This document shows positions 27,101-35,476 of a DNA stretch of 50,912 nt, in pieces; positions within the stretch are counted from its first letter, which is position 1, and every line of letters begins with the position of its first letter. The stretch covers positions 1-50,912 of the forward strand of contig JAIBEZ010000081.1 in assembly GCA_019459485.1 (NCBI GenBank). Reading direction: 5' to 3'. The DNA is from Prolixibacteraceae bacterium. GTDB lineage: Bacteria > Bacteroidota > Bacteroidia > Bacteroidales > Prolixibacteraceae. The notes beneath the pieces were generated by a model that saw only the letters and a list, made by a program, of their open reading frames with translations, did not search any database and was not told the DNA's origin. The translations under genes were made by a program, and so were the position numbers.

Positions 27101-27343
27101 CGTTGAGGTCATGTAGATCATGTTTTCTACCCCGTTGATTTGTTCTTCAAGCGGAACAACAACACTCTTCAGTACAGTTTCGGCATTGGCTCCGGTGTAG
27201 TTTGCCGATACCTGAATAGTTGGAGGCGCTATATCAGGATATTGCTCTATGGGTAAACTTATCAGTCCGAGTACCCCCAGAATGACAATAATAATGGAGA
27301 TGACCGATGATAGGACCGGCCGTTCTATAAATTTTCTGAACAT
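24170..27343 (-). CDS. RND multidrug efflux pump subunit (AcrB/HAE1 family)
   Basis: 1057 residues, the expected length. The first transmembrane helix follows MFRKFIERPVLSSVISIIIVILG. Two large periplasmic porter loops flank the central helices, where GIVVDDAIVVVE supplies the paired aspartates of the proton relay. The family signature ENxxR-like region and the FGYSTGDAIKAVQEVA docking segment are present. It exports hydrophobic or amphiphilic compounds, driven by proton motive force, from the inner membrane through the adaptor and outer-membrane factor. Substrate range cannot be read from sequence. It lies between the adaptor (27355) and the channel (24147), with spacers of 11 and 22 bp, so it is co-transcribed with both. 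Confidence 0.97.
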   Translation of the reverse strand: MFRKFIERPVLSSVISIIIVILGVLGLISLPIEQYPDIAPPTIQVSANYTGANAETVLKSVVVPLEEQINGVENMIYMTSTASNNGSASIQVYFKQGTNPDMAAVNVQNRVARANSLLPAEVTRAGVIVTKRQTSMLLVFSVYSEVDEFDEIFLQNYSKINLLPQIQRVNGVGEAMVFGGKDYSMRIWLKPDIMASYGLIPTDITAALSEQNLEAAPGRLGERNEQSFEYVIKYKGKLSQPEEFENIVIKADKDGNILRLKDVARVELGALTYSVATMAMNKPGVTMAVFQSPGSNARDVIIEAQKVIEESAKSFPSGVKYKIMVNANDFLDSSISKVLITLLEAFILVFIVVFVFLQNFRATLIPAISVPVSIIGTFFFLSIFGFTINLLTLFALVLAIGIVVDDAIVVVEAVHAKLDQGAKNAKEAAVSAMNEISTAIVSITLVMSAVFIPVTFITGTTGVFYKQFGITLAVAIVISAVNALTLSPALCALLLKPHTESDLHNKGLKQRLYASFNASFDMMTDRYRKVTNLFVSRKWIAVALVVVFTAGLVVLMKTTPTGFVPSEDTGKIFVDISLPPATSLEQTRKVVFQVDSILASVPEMDGRSMIIGNSLIAGGGSSYGMLICSLKPFEERKGKGQDQNSVIARLYGATSGIRDAKIVFFSPPMVPGFSMSNGFDLKLEDKTGGDIKVFEQNAQKFLGTLMQRPEIQYAMTSFNTNFPQYQVDVNVARCKQSGITVSSVLSAMQGYVGGFYASDFNRFGKQYRVMVQAEPNYRGNPEDMNNIFVRTSTGEMAPITEFITMKRVFGPENISRFNMYTAISVTGAPNFGYSTGDAIKAVQEVAEQTLPLGYGYEFSGLTREEIASGNQSILIFALSIIFVYFLLAAQYESFILPLSILFSLPIGIAGSFIFAKIMGVENNIYLQISLIMLLGLLAKNAILIVEFALQRRHRGMSIVQAAIDGAIARLRPILMTSFAFIFGLIPLVISSGVGANANRSIGVGAVGGMLIGTMIGILVIPAMFVIFQTLQEKVKKPEKQPISELNSLEGDNEEFEG

Positions 27344-27354
27344 GATTTACGGAT

Positions 27355-28545
27355 TTAATTTTTAACTGGAGTTGCAGTTGGCATGTTTTCGGAAAGGCTT
27401 CCGGCCTCTACTAACTTCGGTTTGATTTCGGTGTCGTTGCGCAACGAGGCAATTCCTTCGAGCACAATTTTATCTCCGGCATTCAACCCGCTGGTTACTA
27501 TATAGGAGTCTTTCAAGTTGCCGGCCAGCACTTCAATTTCCGTATTGCGAACCTTATTGTCGGCACCAACCACATACACAAAGTGTTTGCCCTGCAATTC
27601 GTAAGTAGTTTTCTGCGGAATGATAAGCGCCGAATCAATTAACTGCGGAATGCGAACCGATCCGCTGCCTCCGCTGCGCAAAAGCCCTTCTTCGTTAGGA
27701 AAACTTGCCCGCACATTTACAGCGCCTGTTTGCTGATTGATCAATCCGCTGGCCGTTTCTATCCGGCCGGTTTGTCCATGAACTGAGTTGTCGGCCAAAA
27801 CCAGCGAAACTTCAGGAAGCGTAGCAAATTTTTCCTGAAGGTTTTTGCCTTCCAAACCTTTGGTCATGGCCAGAAATTCCTTTTCGTTGAGCGAAAAATA
27901 AGCGTAAACTTTTACTGTATTCGAGACGGTAGTCAACGGTTCTGCGGTTGCGCTGCTCACTAAACTCCCCACGCGATAGGGAAAAGTTCCGATAATTCCT
28001 TCAGCCGGACTTGTAATCATTGTATATTGCAGGTTGGCTTTGGCATTTTCGAGGTTTGCTTTGGCCTGTGCCATTTGCGCCTCTTTTGATTTCAGCACCG
28101 ACTCGACTGATTCCAGTTCAAATTTGCTGATGATGTTCTTTTCGACCAGTGGTTTGGTTTTCTCCATGTTGATCCGGGCTGAATTCACATCGGCCTCGGC
28201 TACTTTTACCTGCGCCTCTGCCGAACGCACCGTAGCCTGTATATCATTGGCATTCAGGCGAAAAAGCACTTGTCCCTTTTTAACGAATGCACCTTCGTCA
28301 ACCATAATTTTGTCGATGTATCCAGCAATTTTCGACCTTATTTCGACTGTTTGCTGGCCTTCCAGCTTGGCAGGATAATCCTTAAAAAGTTTTGTTGACT
28401 GCTGTGTTACAGCAATGACAGGATATTCTTTTACCTGTTGCGCCATTCCGGCCTGACCACCGCCTTGTTGTTTTTGAGCGCACGAAAAGGTTGCCAGCAC
28501 AACCAGAATAAAGCCAAAGTTTCTAAAGTGAGTGAATGTTTCCAT
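27355..28545 (-). CDS. RND efflux periplasmic adaptor (membrane fusion protein)
   Basis: 396 residues from ATG 28545, which gives a clean lipoprotein signal ending in FSC at Cys22. An alternative in-frame extension to 28587 would overlap the marR-like gene. Family landmarks are the lipoyl half-motifs (TVEIRSKIAGYIDKIMVDEGAFVKKGQ; SPAEGIIG), a coiled-coil hairpin (about 95-170) and a beta-barrel with LLRSGGSGSVRIP. It links the AcrB-like pump to the outer-membrane channel. The start lies 35 bp after the marR-like stop and the stop 11 bp before the pump gene, in keeping with one operon. Confidence 0.95.
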   Translation of the reverse strand: METFTHFRNFGFILVVLATFSCAQKQQGGGQAGMAQQVKEYPVIAVTQQSTKLFKDYPAKLEGQQTVEIRSKIAGYIDKIMVDEGAFVKKGQVLFRLNANDIQATVRSAEAQVKVAEADVNSARINMEKTKPLVEKNIISKFELESVESVLKSKEAQMAQAKANLENAKANLQYTMITSPAEGIIGTFPYRVGSLVSSATAEPLTTVSNTVKVYAYFSLNEKEFLAMTKGLEGKNLQEKFATLPEVSLVLADNSVHGQTGRIETASGLINQQTGAVNVRASFPNEEGLLRSGGSGSVRIPQLIDSALIIPQKTTYELQGKHFVYVVGADNKVRNTEIEVLAGNLKDSYIVTSGLNAGDKIVLEGIASLRNDTEIKPKLVEAGSLSENMPTATPVKN

Positions 28546-28580
28546 GTAATTTATTGTATGTGTTTTCTTTACTATTTTAT

Positions 28581-29033
28581 TTAGCATTTAAGGACTTCTT
28601 CATTGTTCAGGCATCCGTTTGAACTGATTTTATCCAGTACTCTCCTGAAGATTTCAACTTCATTTTCAGTAACACCTGAAAGCAGTTTTTCAGAAACCTC
28701 AAATGCAACAACTTTCATACTTTTCAGAATTTCCGTTCCGGCCTCTGTCAGAATCAGATTTTTTTTTCGCTTGTCAACGGTGTTGATAATCCGGGTCACA
28801 TACTTCTTTTCCAGAAGTCCATTAATCTGTCTGACAATAATTGATTTATCTTTCTGCATGTGATTGGCCAGATCCTGCTGAATAATATTGCAATTTGAGT
28901 GAAGCAGATGCAGAATTATAAACTGTTCAAACGTAATTCCGGTTTTCCGGTTTTTAAATTCAGATGCCATTTGATTCCTGTAAACCTTGAGCGTTTGAGA
29001 AAGCAGGTAACCGATAGGCTTTATTTCGTCCAT
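28581..29033 (-). CDS. MarR-family transcriptional regulator, first gene of the efflux operon
   Basis: 150 residues, the usual MarR length. A winged helix covers about 35-115 (FEQFIILHLLHSN, QQDLANHMQKDKSIIVRQINGLLEKKYVTR, then DKRKKNLILTEAG, the wing). Dimerisation helices lie at both ends. MarR repressors usually bind a palindrome over their own promoter and release it on ligand binding. Being the first gene, it probably represses the whole marR-adaptor-pump-channel operon. The 102-bp upstream spacer (29034-29135) would hold the operator; I did not find a perfect palindrome there. Confidence 0.93.
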   Translation of the reverse strand: MDEIKPIGYLLSQTLKVYRNQMASEFKNRKTGITFEQFIILHLLHSNCNIIQQDLANHMQKDKSIIVRQINGLLEKKYVTRIINTVDKRKKNLILTEAGTEILKSMKVVAFEVSEKLLSGVTENEVEIFRRVLDKISSNGCLNNEEVLKC

Positions 29034-29135
29034 CTAATTAAATTTAATTGGCACAAAGAACTCAATAATAGTTGACCTATGCAACCATTATTTGTTAAGC
29101 TAATATTAAGGAAAAGCGAGATAAATGTATCGTGA

Positions 29136-29843
29136 TTAGTTGCCGGCTGAAAAATATATCCCAGAAGATATAACCACAAACCGTTGATTTTGATACGGAT
29201 TACAGATAACCGACAGGGATAGAGGAATTGAAAATCCGGTAGTAAGTTCGAATTCTTTGCCAAACGAAATTCCGGCATTGATGAAAGCAAACTTATCCGC
29301 ATAATAACCGCGGAAGGGTGATAGTCCGGCAAAAGGTTCGGTTTGAATTCCCAAAACAGTGAACGGATATTTGAGCTCAATATAGGTGGAATAGAACGGG
29401 TTGCCCGTTTCTTCATTCTTATCGCCCAACAAGAAAGTTCCGATCATCCACTTCACCCGCTGGTTCTCAACCAAATAATTATCGAGCGAAAGTTCGAGCG
29501 AGTGCCTGTTTTTGCCTTTCTGAAAATTCAGGTATTGGTTGTTTTCATCTGCAACCGGATTGTAATAGTCGAACAGGGTGAGTTGAAAATGGTTGAATTG
29601 GTAGGCCGGAATCAGGTCGATTTCTGAATAACTGTTGTTGGTTGTTTTAGCTGCCCAAAAATTGAAACTGAACCTGCCGGAACTAAGAGTTACGGAAGGT
29701 TCAACAGCTATTGCATCGCCCAGCTGACTGCCCCGCCAAACGTGGCGGCTTTGCAAAATAATTTCAGCTTCTGCTTCCAACTTCTGTCCCGAAACATCCA
29801 TCAACGAAAAAAGGAAAAGTACCAGCCAGTAATATCTTCGCAT
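29136..29843 (-). CDS. Predicted outer-membrane beta-barrel protein
   Basis: 235 residues with a signal peptide (about 1-19, cleavage near VSGQ). The motif LQSRHVWRGSQLGDAIAVEPSV resembles the first strands of TorF-like putative porins (pattern RxxWRG). Alternating aromatic residues run to the C-terminal GIYFSAGN, an end suited to outer-membrane insertion. Function is unknown. It lies upstream of the marR-like gene on the same strand, separated by 102 bp, and is divergent from the DUF2147 gene. Confidence 0.75.
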   Translation of the reverse strand: MRRYYWLVLFLFSLMDVSGQKLEAEAEIILQSRHVWRGSQLGDAIAVEPSVTLSSGRFSFNFWAAKTTNNSYSEIDLIPAYQFNHFQLTLFDYYNPVADENNQYLNFQKGKNRHSLELSLDNYLVENQRVKWMIGTFLLGDKNEETGNPFYSTYIELKYPFTVLGIQTEPFAGLSPFRGYYADKFAFINAGISFGKEFELTTGFSIPLSLSVICNPYQNQRFVVISSGIYFSAGN

Positions 29844-29998
29844 ATATTTATTTTTCGATAAACTTATCTAAAACAGAAGAACCGTAACAGGACTTTTATC
29901 AAGTCGGCACTGCTGAAATATTGATTCGAAAAATCTATTTTGTGTCTGTTTTTCAATACTTCAGAAAAAAACTTTAAATTGCTGAAAAAAATAAGCGT

Positions 29999-30445
29999 AT
30001 GAAAAAAATTGGATTGGTCTTATTCCTTGGCTTGTTTATTTCGCAAGCATTTGCACAGGATGCAATGAAAATTGCCGGCATTTGGTGGAATGACAAAAAG
30101 ACTTCGAAAATTGAAGTGAAAGAAGAAAATGGAAAGTTCACAGGAACAGTGATCTACATTAATCCTGAGAAATACGTGAATGGCGAGCCGGAAAAAGATT
30201 TTAATAATCCGGATGAGAAACTTAGGTCAAAATCCAGGTTGGGACTTCGAATTTTATCAGGATTAAAGTACGATGCAGCCGACAAACAATGGCAGAATGG
30301 CAGTATTTATGATCCGGATAACGGGAAAACCTACGATTGTTTTGCCTGGTTCGAAAAGGATCAAAACACCCTGTACCTGAAAGGTTATGTTGCGGGAATC
30401 AAATGGCTTGGGCGTTCGACCACCTGGACACGTACAACCAAATAG
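29999..30445 (+). CDS. DUF2147 domain-containing secreted protein
   Basis: 148 residues. A signal peptide covers about 1-19 (cleavage near AFAQD). The remainder is a DUF2147 domain with its typical order: IAGIWWNDKKTSKIEV, LKYDAADKQWQNGSIYDPDNGKTYDC and LKGYVAGIKWLGRSTTW. The domain is a periplasmic beta-barrel-like fold of unknown reaction, often near envelope functions. It is a single gene with a divergent neighbour upstream. The spacer downstream to 30571 contains AATGACTATAAATGAC-like tracts. Confidence 0.88.
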   Translation: MKKIGLVLFLGLFISQAFAQDAMKIAGIWWNDKKTSKIEVKEENGKFTGTVIYINPEKYVNGEPEKDFNNPDEKLRSKSRLGLRILSGLKYDAADKQWQNGSIYDPDNGKTYDCFAWFEKDQNTLYLKGYVAGIKWLGRSTTWTRTTK

Positions 30446-30571
30446 CCAGTTAAAGACGTTCGTTGTAATTCATTGCCATTTGTAGTCATTATTTGCCGTA
30501 TTTCCGGATTGTAATGACTATAAATGACTTTTGTTTTTCTGATCACTAATTACTGCGATTGATCACTTTTT

Positions 30572-31351
30572 TTATCCCGAAACCTGAACCTCAAATCCAA
30601 TTGCCCGAACTCTTTCGGCAATGGTCTCTAATGTACTAAGGTCAACTTTTTCAAGTCCGCTGGCTGGCGTATCGCGGTCAATGGTGTAAATCATCACCTG
30701 CGAAGGTTTTATTTCAGCAACAAGTTTTATCCATTCAACGACCTCATTTTCTGTGGTATTGTTGATTATTTCATTCCTGAAATTTCCCTTCAGAAACATG
30801 GTTTGAATGATCACTTTCCCTTTGAATGATTTCAGGTGTCCAACTACTTCTTCCAGTTTGAAATTTGAATTCGGGCAATCAATTTGGCGGATGGTTTCCT
30901 CAAAAGCCGAGTCCAGCTTCTGAATATTGTCCTCAACTTTTAGCAAAGCCCTTACCACACCGGGTTTGTGCAACATGGTGGCATTCGATAAAACTGCAAT
31001 TCGTGCTTTTGGCGTGAGCTGGTTTCGAAGTTCTATTGTGTCGTCAATAATTCCTTCAAATTCAGGATGTAAGGTTGGCTCACCATTTCCGGCAAAAGTA
31101 ATTACATCGGGATATTCGTTGTTCAGAATCATGTCCCGAAGCTTTTCTTCCATCCTTTGCTTTACCAGTGCGCGCGGTGGTAAAACTGCTTTTTTCTCAC
31201 GCTTTCGCGGAGTCCAGCCGCATTCGCAATATATGCAATCGAACGAACACACTTTGCTGTCGGTTGGAAGTAAGTTCACACCCAGCGAAATACCCAACCT
31301 CCTGCTTTTTACAGGTCCGAATATGATTTGATCAAATAGAAATGTTGACAT
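30572..31351 (-). CDS. Radical SAM protein
   Basis: 259 residues. The [4Fe-4S] motif is C35-x3-C39-x2-C42, with an extra cysteine at 44. TFAGNGEPTLHPEF is the glycine-rich SAM-contact region. The start FGPVKSRRLGISLGVNL is typical of the COG0731-like family of short radical SAM proteins. The C-terminal part (VMIYTIDRDTPASGLEKV) completes the barrel. The substrate is unknown; family members are often called Fe-S oxidoreductases and there is no clear neighbouring pathway. A spacer with AAGTTCCAAGTTTCA-like degenerate repeats separates it from the gene at 31416-31886. Confidence 0.9.
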   Translation of the reverse strand: MSTFLFDQIIFGPVKSRRLGISLGVNLLPTDSKVCSFDCIYCECGWTPRKREKKAVLPPRALVKQRMEEKLRDMILNNEYPDVITFAGNGEPTLHPEFEGIIDDTIELRNQLTPKARIAVLSNATMLHKPGVVRALLKVEDNIQKLDSAFEETIRQIDCPNSNFKLEEVVGHLKSFKGKVIIQTMFLKGNFRNEIINNTTENEVVEWIKLVAEIKPSQVMIYTIDRDTPASGLEKVDLSTLETIAERVRAIGFEVQVSG

Positions 31352-31415
31352 AGCAAACGAGTTTCAAGTTTCAGGTTCAAAGTTCCAAGTTTTGCCTTTG
31401 AATTTTGTTATTGGT

Positions 31416-31886
31416 TTATAATATTTTTTTCAGACGGCTGTTAGATGTGAAATGTAAATTAACCAAATCTGCACCCGAAAGTAAATAAATTCCGGGTTGA
31501 CTTTCCATTGAAAATCCTCCGTAAGTTTGCAAGGTTGAGGTTGTTTTGTTCATTATTTCAGGAATTTTCATCTCCGGAAATTGAAGCTGAACAAGTTTGC
31601 CCAAATCGATCAGTTCGTATATCGAAAATTTAGTTGTCGCTGCTAAAGACTTCATTATTATAGATTCGAATGGCTGGTCGGGTTCGGAGTTAGCTGCTTT
31701 TGTCTTTATAAATGTGCAACCTGCCATTAAAATTCCATTGAGAAAAGTCAGCTGTGCAATCTCCCTTAAATCGCCTTTAGTGTCGATGTATTTTATTGCG
31801 AATCCATCTTCTCCGGTCACTAGAATACCGTTTTTCAAATAAATTCCGTTGTCAGAAACAAGATAGTTGGCCGCAAATTTTCTCAT
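31416..31886 (-). CDS. Amidohydrolase-like protein lacking the catalytic barrel
   Basis: 156 residues. The N-terminus (FAANYLVSDNGIYLKNGILV, then LTFLNGILMAG) resembles the first strands of the composite beta-sandwich of amidohydrolases such as cytosine deaminase-like enzymes. The end (QPGIYLLSGADLVNLHFTSN, then KIL) resembles the closing strands. The expected HxH metal motif and the roughly 250-residue TIM barrel are absent; a short helical linker stands in their place. So it is either an internally deleted enzyme now used for something else or a separate small family. The start overlaps the DUF4296 stop by four bases, so the two are co-translated. The frame is intact, which argues for use. 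Confidence 0.55.
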   Translation of the reverse strand: MRKFAANYLVSDNGIYLKNGILVTGEDGFAIKYIDTKGDLREIAQLTFLNGILMAGCTFIKTKAANSEPDQPFESIIMKSLAATTKFSIYELIDLGKLVQLQFPEMKIPEIMNKTTSTLQTYGGFSMESQPGIYLLSGADLVNLHFTSNSRLKKIL

Positions 31887-32263
31887 TTTGTTTCCGTATT
31901 CAGTTGCTCTTTGGGCTTGAATTGGAGTTCCGATTCGTTCAAGCTGTTCATAATCTGAACGTGCATTCTCTCAAATTCGCGCGGAAAGCTGGAGTAATAA
32001 ATAAGTGAACGTATAAAAACCGAATCGGGCACCGAATATTTATTCAGTACCGAAAAATACAAATCGGTTTGCGTAATATTCTTAAGGTTCGCTGAAGTAT
32101 CTGGTCCGATGGAGATTCCCTGAACAAGATAGACATCGATCATCATCTTCACAAATTTATCTTTGGGGATGAGTTTGTCAGGTTTTGGAACCGTGGTATT
32201 GTAACACGATGAAAGTCCTGACAAAATAGCTGCAAAAAGCAATATAACAATTAGTTGTTTCAT
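31883..32263 (-). CDS. DUF4296 lipoprotein
   Basis: 126 residues with a lipoprotein signal ending in LSSC (Cys20). The DUF4296 pattern is clear: PKDKFVKMMIDVYLVQG, then NKYSVPDSVFIRSLIYYSSFP, with helical spacing. The family is confined to Bacteroidota and its function is unknown; the helices suggest an extracytoplasmic binding role. It overlaps the downstream amidohydrolase-like gene by four bases and is divergent from the DUF4468 gene at 32439. Confidence 0.87.
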   Translation of the reverse strand: MKQLIVILLFAAILSGLSSCYNTTVPKPDKLIPKDKFVKMMIDVYLVQGISIGPDTSANLKNITQTDLYFSVLNKYSVPDSVFIRSLIYYSSFPREFERMHVQIMNSLNESELQFKPKEQLNTETK

Positions 32264-32438
32264 TCTTTCAACCAGTTTTAGAATGCCAAAGGTAACCCGA
32301 AAAATTTACAAAAAACAATGTAACTGGGATAAAAGGCTGATTGGCGAAGAAGTCGTTTTTTTTGTTGAATAGTTATTTGGATTTCAGGGAATCAATTGGT
32401 TTGTTTTTCATAACTTGCGTCGTAAAAAACCGATCAAA

Positions 32439-33017
32439 ATGAAAAACCTACTATTTCTGCTAGCATTTATTCCAATCTTTACTTTTGCCCAGGAGTTCTC
32501 TGAAGTAGTAGAAATGCCCGGAAAAACAGCCGGTCAGCTTTACAGTTCCGCAAGAGAATGGTTTGCCAGATCATTTATTTCTGAAAACAATCCACTGTTG
32601 ATGGATGATCTTATTTCCGGTAAAATTATAGCAAAAGGTTCAATTCAAATTTCAGATAGTACTAAATCTGTTGACTGGTATCCAAATTTTACGATTAAAG
32701 TCTCATTTAAAGATGGAAGGTACAAAGCCGAAATCACAGATATTTCGATTACCACCGGAGTTTCGGAATATAGCAATGGAACTACAAAACCCTTTAAAGA
32801 GTACTTCGATAAAAAAGAAACCTATAAAATGGTAAGCGATCCGGAGTGGTACATAAAGAATCCTCCCGCCGGAGTTAAAATTGGAAAAGCTGCAGCCAGA
32901 ATAGCTGCAAGGCCAAATCAGGTTATTTCTAGTTTGATCACCAAAACTGAATCCGAGATGATGGATTTACTTACCAAATTGCATCACCAAATGATGAAGT
33001 CAGAAGATGATTGGTGA
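32439..33017 (+). CDS. DUF4468 domain-containing secreted protein
   Basis: 192 residues from ATG 32439, giving a standard signal peptide (cleavage near FAQE). An upstream TTG frame adds only basic residues. The first half matches the TBP-like DUF4468 fold: EVVEMPGKTAGQLYSSAREWF, LISGKIIAKGSIQI and the KVSFKDGRYKAEITDI strands. The C-terminal helical tail (about 155-192) is rich in Ser, Lys and Met. Function is unknown. The gene stands alone and ends 18 bp before the radA stop on the opposite strand. Confidence 0.85.
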   Translation: MKNLLFLLAFIPIFTFAQEFSEVVEMPGKTAGQLYSSAREWFARSFISENNPLLMDDLISGKIIAKGSIQISDSTKSVDWYPNFTIKVSFKDGRYKAEITDISITTGVSEYSNGTTKPFKEYFDKKETYKMVSDPEWYIKNPPAGVKIGKAAARIAARPNQVISSLITKTESEMMDLLTKLHHQMMKSEDDW

Positions 33018-33035
33018 CCTGACAATTTAATATAC

Positions 33036-34409
33036 TCATCCCTGCCCTTTTTGTGCAAATACATGTCTGAAAAAGTTTTCCACCCGATCGAACTGCAAAA
33101 TTTCGATTGAAAACTTCTTGAGGTTGATTCCTTTTCCGGCTTTCGGTATAAAAATACTGTCGAAACCCAGTTTTTCGGCTTCTGCAATACGCTGTTCGAG
33201 CCGGTTTACCGCACGAATTTCTCCTGAAAGCCCAACCTCACCTGCAAAACAAACATTCTTCCTGATCGGTAAATCGAAGTTTGATGAAAGGATTGCAGTA
33301 ATCACTGTTAAGTCGATCGCCGGATCGTCCACTTTGATTCCCCCGGCAATATTCAGGAAAACATCTTTGGTGGCCAGTTTAAAACCTGCCCGTTTTTCCA
33401 GAACGGCGAGCAACATGTTGAGCCTTCGCAAATCGAAACCTGTGGACGATCGCTGCGGAGTTCCGTATGCAGCGGTACTTACCAGCGCCTGAATTTCAAT
33501 CAGTAACGGACGGATTCCTTCGATTGCAGCTGCAATGGCAGTACCACTCAATCCTTCGTGTGCACGGTTGATTAGTAATTCAGACGGATTGGAAACTTCG
33601 CGCAAACCCGAATTGCCCATTTCAAAAATTCCCAGCTCAGAAGTCGAGCCGAAACGGTTTTTAATGGCGCGCAAAATACGGTACATGTATTGGTTTTCGC
33701 CCTCGAACTGCAAAACGGTATCAACAATATGCTCCAGCACTTTTGGTCCGGCCAGACTGCCTTCTTTGGTGATGTGCCCGATCAGAATTACCGGAACATT
33801 GTTTTCTTTGGCGTATTTCAGGATGCCGTGGGTGCATTCGCGAATTTGTCCCACCGAACCGGGCGACGATTCAATCAGCTCGGTTGAAACAGTTTGAATG
33901 GAGTCGATGATCAGTAATTCAGGAACAATTTGTTTGCTTTGGGCTATAATGTGTTCGAGCGAAGTTTCGGCTAGAAAGTAACAGTTTTGGTTTTCTTTCT
34001 GAAGTCGCTGTGCCCGGATTTTGATTTGCTGAATGCTTTCTTCTCCGGAAACATAAAGGATTTTTTTGCTTTTAAGATCAAGTGCCAGTTGCAAAACCAG
34101 TGTTGATTTGCCGATTCCGGGTTCGCCGCCAATCAAAACCATCGATCCGGGAACCAATCCGCCGCCCAATACACGGTTGAGTTCCTGGTTGCAGGTATCA
34201 ATCCGCTCTGTGTGTTCATCAGAAACTTCGTGTAAAAGTTTGGGCTGATTGCCTGTTCCGGTCAAAAAGGAAGCAGTTTTCGTGCTTTCGCGCTCTACAA
34301 TTTCTTCAACAAACGAATTCCATTCGCCACACGAATTGCACTTTCCAACCCATTTGGGCGACTGTGCCCCGCAATTCTGACAAAAAAAACTGGTTTTAAC
34401 TTTGGCCAT
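33036..34409 (-). CDS. radA: DNA repair protein RadA
   Basis: 457 residues, full length. The N-terminal zinc finger has cysteines 10, 13, 24 and 27. The RecA-like ATPase has Walker A GGEPGIGKST near 93-102, Walker B LLIIDSIQT and the RadA-specific KNRFGS motif near 249-254. A C-terminal Lon-protease-like domain (about 280-457) lacks a proteolytic dyad, as is normal here. RadA drives branch migration during recombinational repair. A short spacer with ATGAATGATGA-like repeats separates it from the nucleotidyltransferase gene upstream. Confidence 0.97.
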   Translation of the reverse strand: MAKVKTSFFCQNCGAQSPKWVGKCNSCGEWNSFVEEIVERESTKTASFLTGTGNQPKLLHEVSDEHTERIDTCNQELNRVLGGGLVPGSMVLIGGEPGIGKSTLVLQLALDLKSKKILYVSGEESIQQIKIRAQRLQKENQNCYFLAETSLEHIIAQSKQIVPELLIIDSIQTVSTELIESSPGSVGQIRECTHGILKYAKENNVPVILIGHITKEGSLAGPKVLEHIVDTVLQFEGENQYMYRILRAIKNRFGSTSELGIFEMGNSGLREVSNPSELLINRAHEGLSGTAIAAAIEGIRPLLIEIQALVSTAAYGTPQRSSTGFDLRRLNMLLAVLEKRAGFKLATKDVFLNIAGGIKVDDPAIDLTVITAILSSNFDLPIRKNVCFAGEVGLSGEIRAVNRLEQRIAEAEKLGFDSIFIPKAGKGINLKKFSIEILQFDRVENFFRHVFAQKGQG

Positions 34410-34452
34410 CGGAATGATGAGTTTTAAATCTTGAATGATGAATGAAAAAATC

Positions 34453-34947
34453 CTAAGAATTCTTAATTTTTCGAATCAGATCGGTGGTCGAAAGGCCTTC
34501 AGTCAGCTCAATGCGTTCAACCTTTCCTCCTGAAACCAGAACAATGTCGAATCCGGCAATTTCTTCAATTTGGTACTCACTTCCCTTTACCAGAACATCA
34601 GGTATAATATCTTTAATCAGCTCGTAAGGAGTTATCTCATCGAACATGACAACTGCATCAACCATCAGCAACGATGCAAGTAAAACAGCACGCGATTGCT
34701 GGTCGATGAGCGGACGGTTTTCACCTTTAAGTAATTTAACCGAAACATCCGAGTTTAGCCCAACAATCAGCCGGTCACCAAATTCCGCCGCTTTGGCAAG
34801 TGAGTCGATGTGCCCGCGGTGCACCAAATCGAAACAGCCATTGGTAAAAACCACTTTATAACCAGCATGTTTCCATTCTTTCAGGACCACGGAAAACGAA
34901 TGGGCATCTGTAAATATTTTTGATTGAATAATTTCTGATGGTGTCAT
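34453..34947 (-). CDS. RfaE2/HldE-type nucleotidyltransferase
   Basis: 164 residues from ATG 34947; the upstream in-frame TTG at 34977 is less likely. The cytidylyltransferase-like fold is marked by VVFTNGCFDLVHRGHIDSL (HxGH active site), VGLNSDVSVKLLKG, RPLIDQQSRA and the closing GLSTTDLIRKI. This matches D-glycero-beta-D-manno-heptose-1-phosphate adenylyltransferase, the second half of HldE, which activates heptose for LPS inner core. No other heptose gene is in the window, so the substrate is by family only. It follows panD on the same strand but a strong terminator at 34976-35009 lies between. Confidence 0.9.
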   Translation of the reverse strand: MTPSEIIQSKIFTDAHSFSVVLKEWKHAGYKVVFTNGCFDLVHRGHIDSLAKAAEFGDRLIVGLNSDVSVKLLKGENRPLIDQQSRAVLLASLLMVDAVVMFDEITPYELIKDIIPDVLVKGSEYQIEEIAGFDIVLVSGGKVERIELTEGLSTTDLIRKIKNS

Positions 34948-34975
34948 CACAAAAAAGTATTTCTGTAAAAATAAC

Positions 34976-35009
34976 AAAACCTCATTGCTAACCGAAGCAA
35001 TGAGGTTTT
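34976..35009 (-). terminator. Terminator after panD
   Basis: Perfect 14-bp stem (34976-34989 and 34996-35009) with a six-base loop read as TCGGTT on the minus strand. It is followed on that strand by a T-rich stretch. It lies 20 bp beyond the panD stop, so it should end the panC-panD transcript before the nucleotidyltransferase gene. Confidence 0.85.
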
Positions 35010-35028
35010 AATTTATATTATTCTGAAA

Positions 35029-35379
35029 TTAAATCAGTTGGTTTGTTTCAGTGTCAGGGAAAACCAGCCACGGCTTAAACGTTTTGGCTTCTTCGAAATC
35101 CATCTGAGCGTAAGAGATAATGATGACCACATCTCCAACAGCCACTTTTCGCGCTGCGGGTCCGTTCAGGCAGATTACTCCAGAAGCACGTTCCCCTTTA
35201 ATCACGTAGGTTTCGAGGCGTTCGCCATTGTTGATGTTTACCACCTGCACTTTTTCATTTTCAATTAAATTGGCAGCATCCATCAAATCCTGATCGATGG
35301 TGATACTTCCTACGTACTGCAAATTGGCTTCGGTTACAGTAACTTTATGTATTTTCGATTTGCAAACTTCTATGATCAT
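35029..35379 (-). CDS. panD: Aspartate 1-decarboxylase
   Basis: 116 residues. The proenzyme self-cleaves between Gly24 and Ser25 (in YVGSI), producing the pyruvoyl cofactor at Ser25. The start [20 protein letters not shown] and the motif CLNGPAARK are family hallmarks. It converts aspartate to beta-alanine, the substrate of PanC, whose gene lies 97 bp upstream on the same strand. Both probably share a transcript ending at the hairpin 34976-35009. The C-terminus is slightly shorter than in E. coli but complete for the family. Confidence 0.97.
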   Translation of the reverse strand: MIIEVCKSKIHKVTVTEANLQYVGSITIDQDLMDAANLIENEKVQVVNINNGERLETYVIKGERASGVICLNGPAARKVAVGDVVIIISYAQMDFEEAKTFKPWLVFPDTETNQLI

Positions 35380-35476
35380 ATCTCTGATTTCTATGTGAAT
35401 TCATATTAATTACAAGTTCGGAGTGCCTAAAGTGAACTAGAATGCCTAGAGTTAAGAACTCCGAAATTTAGGCACT

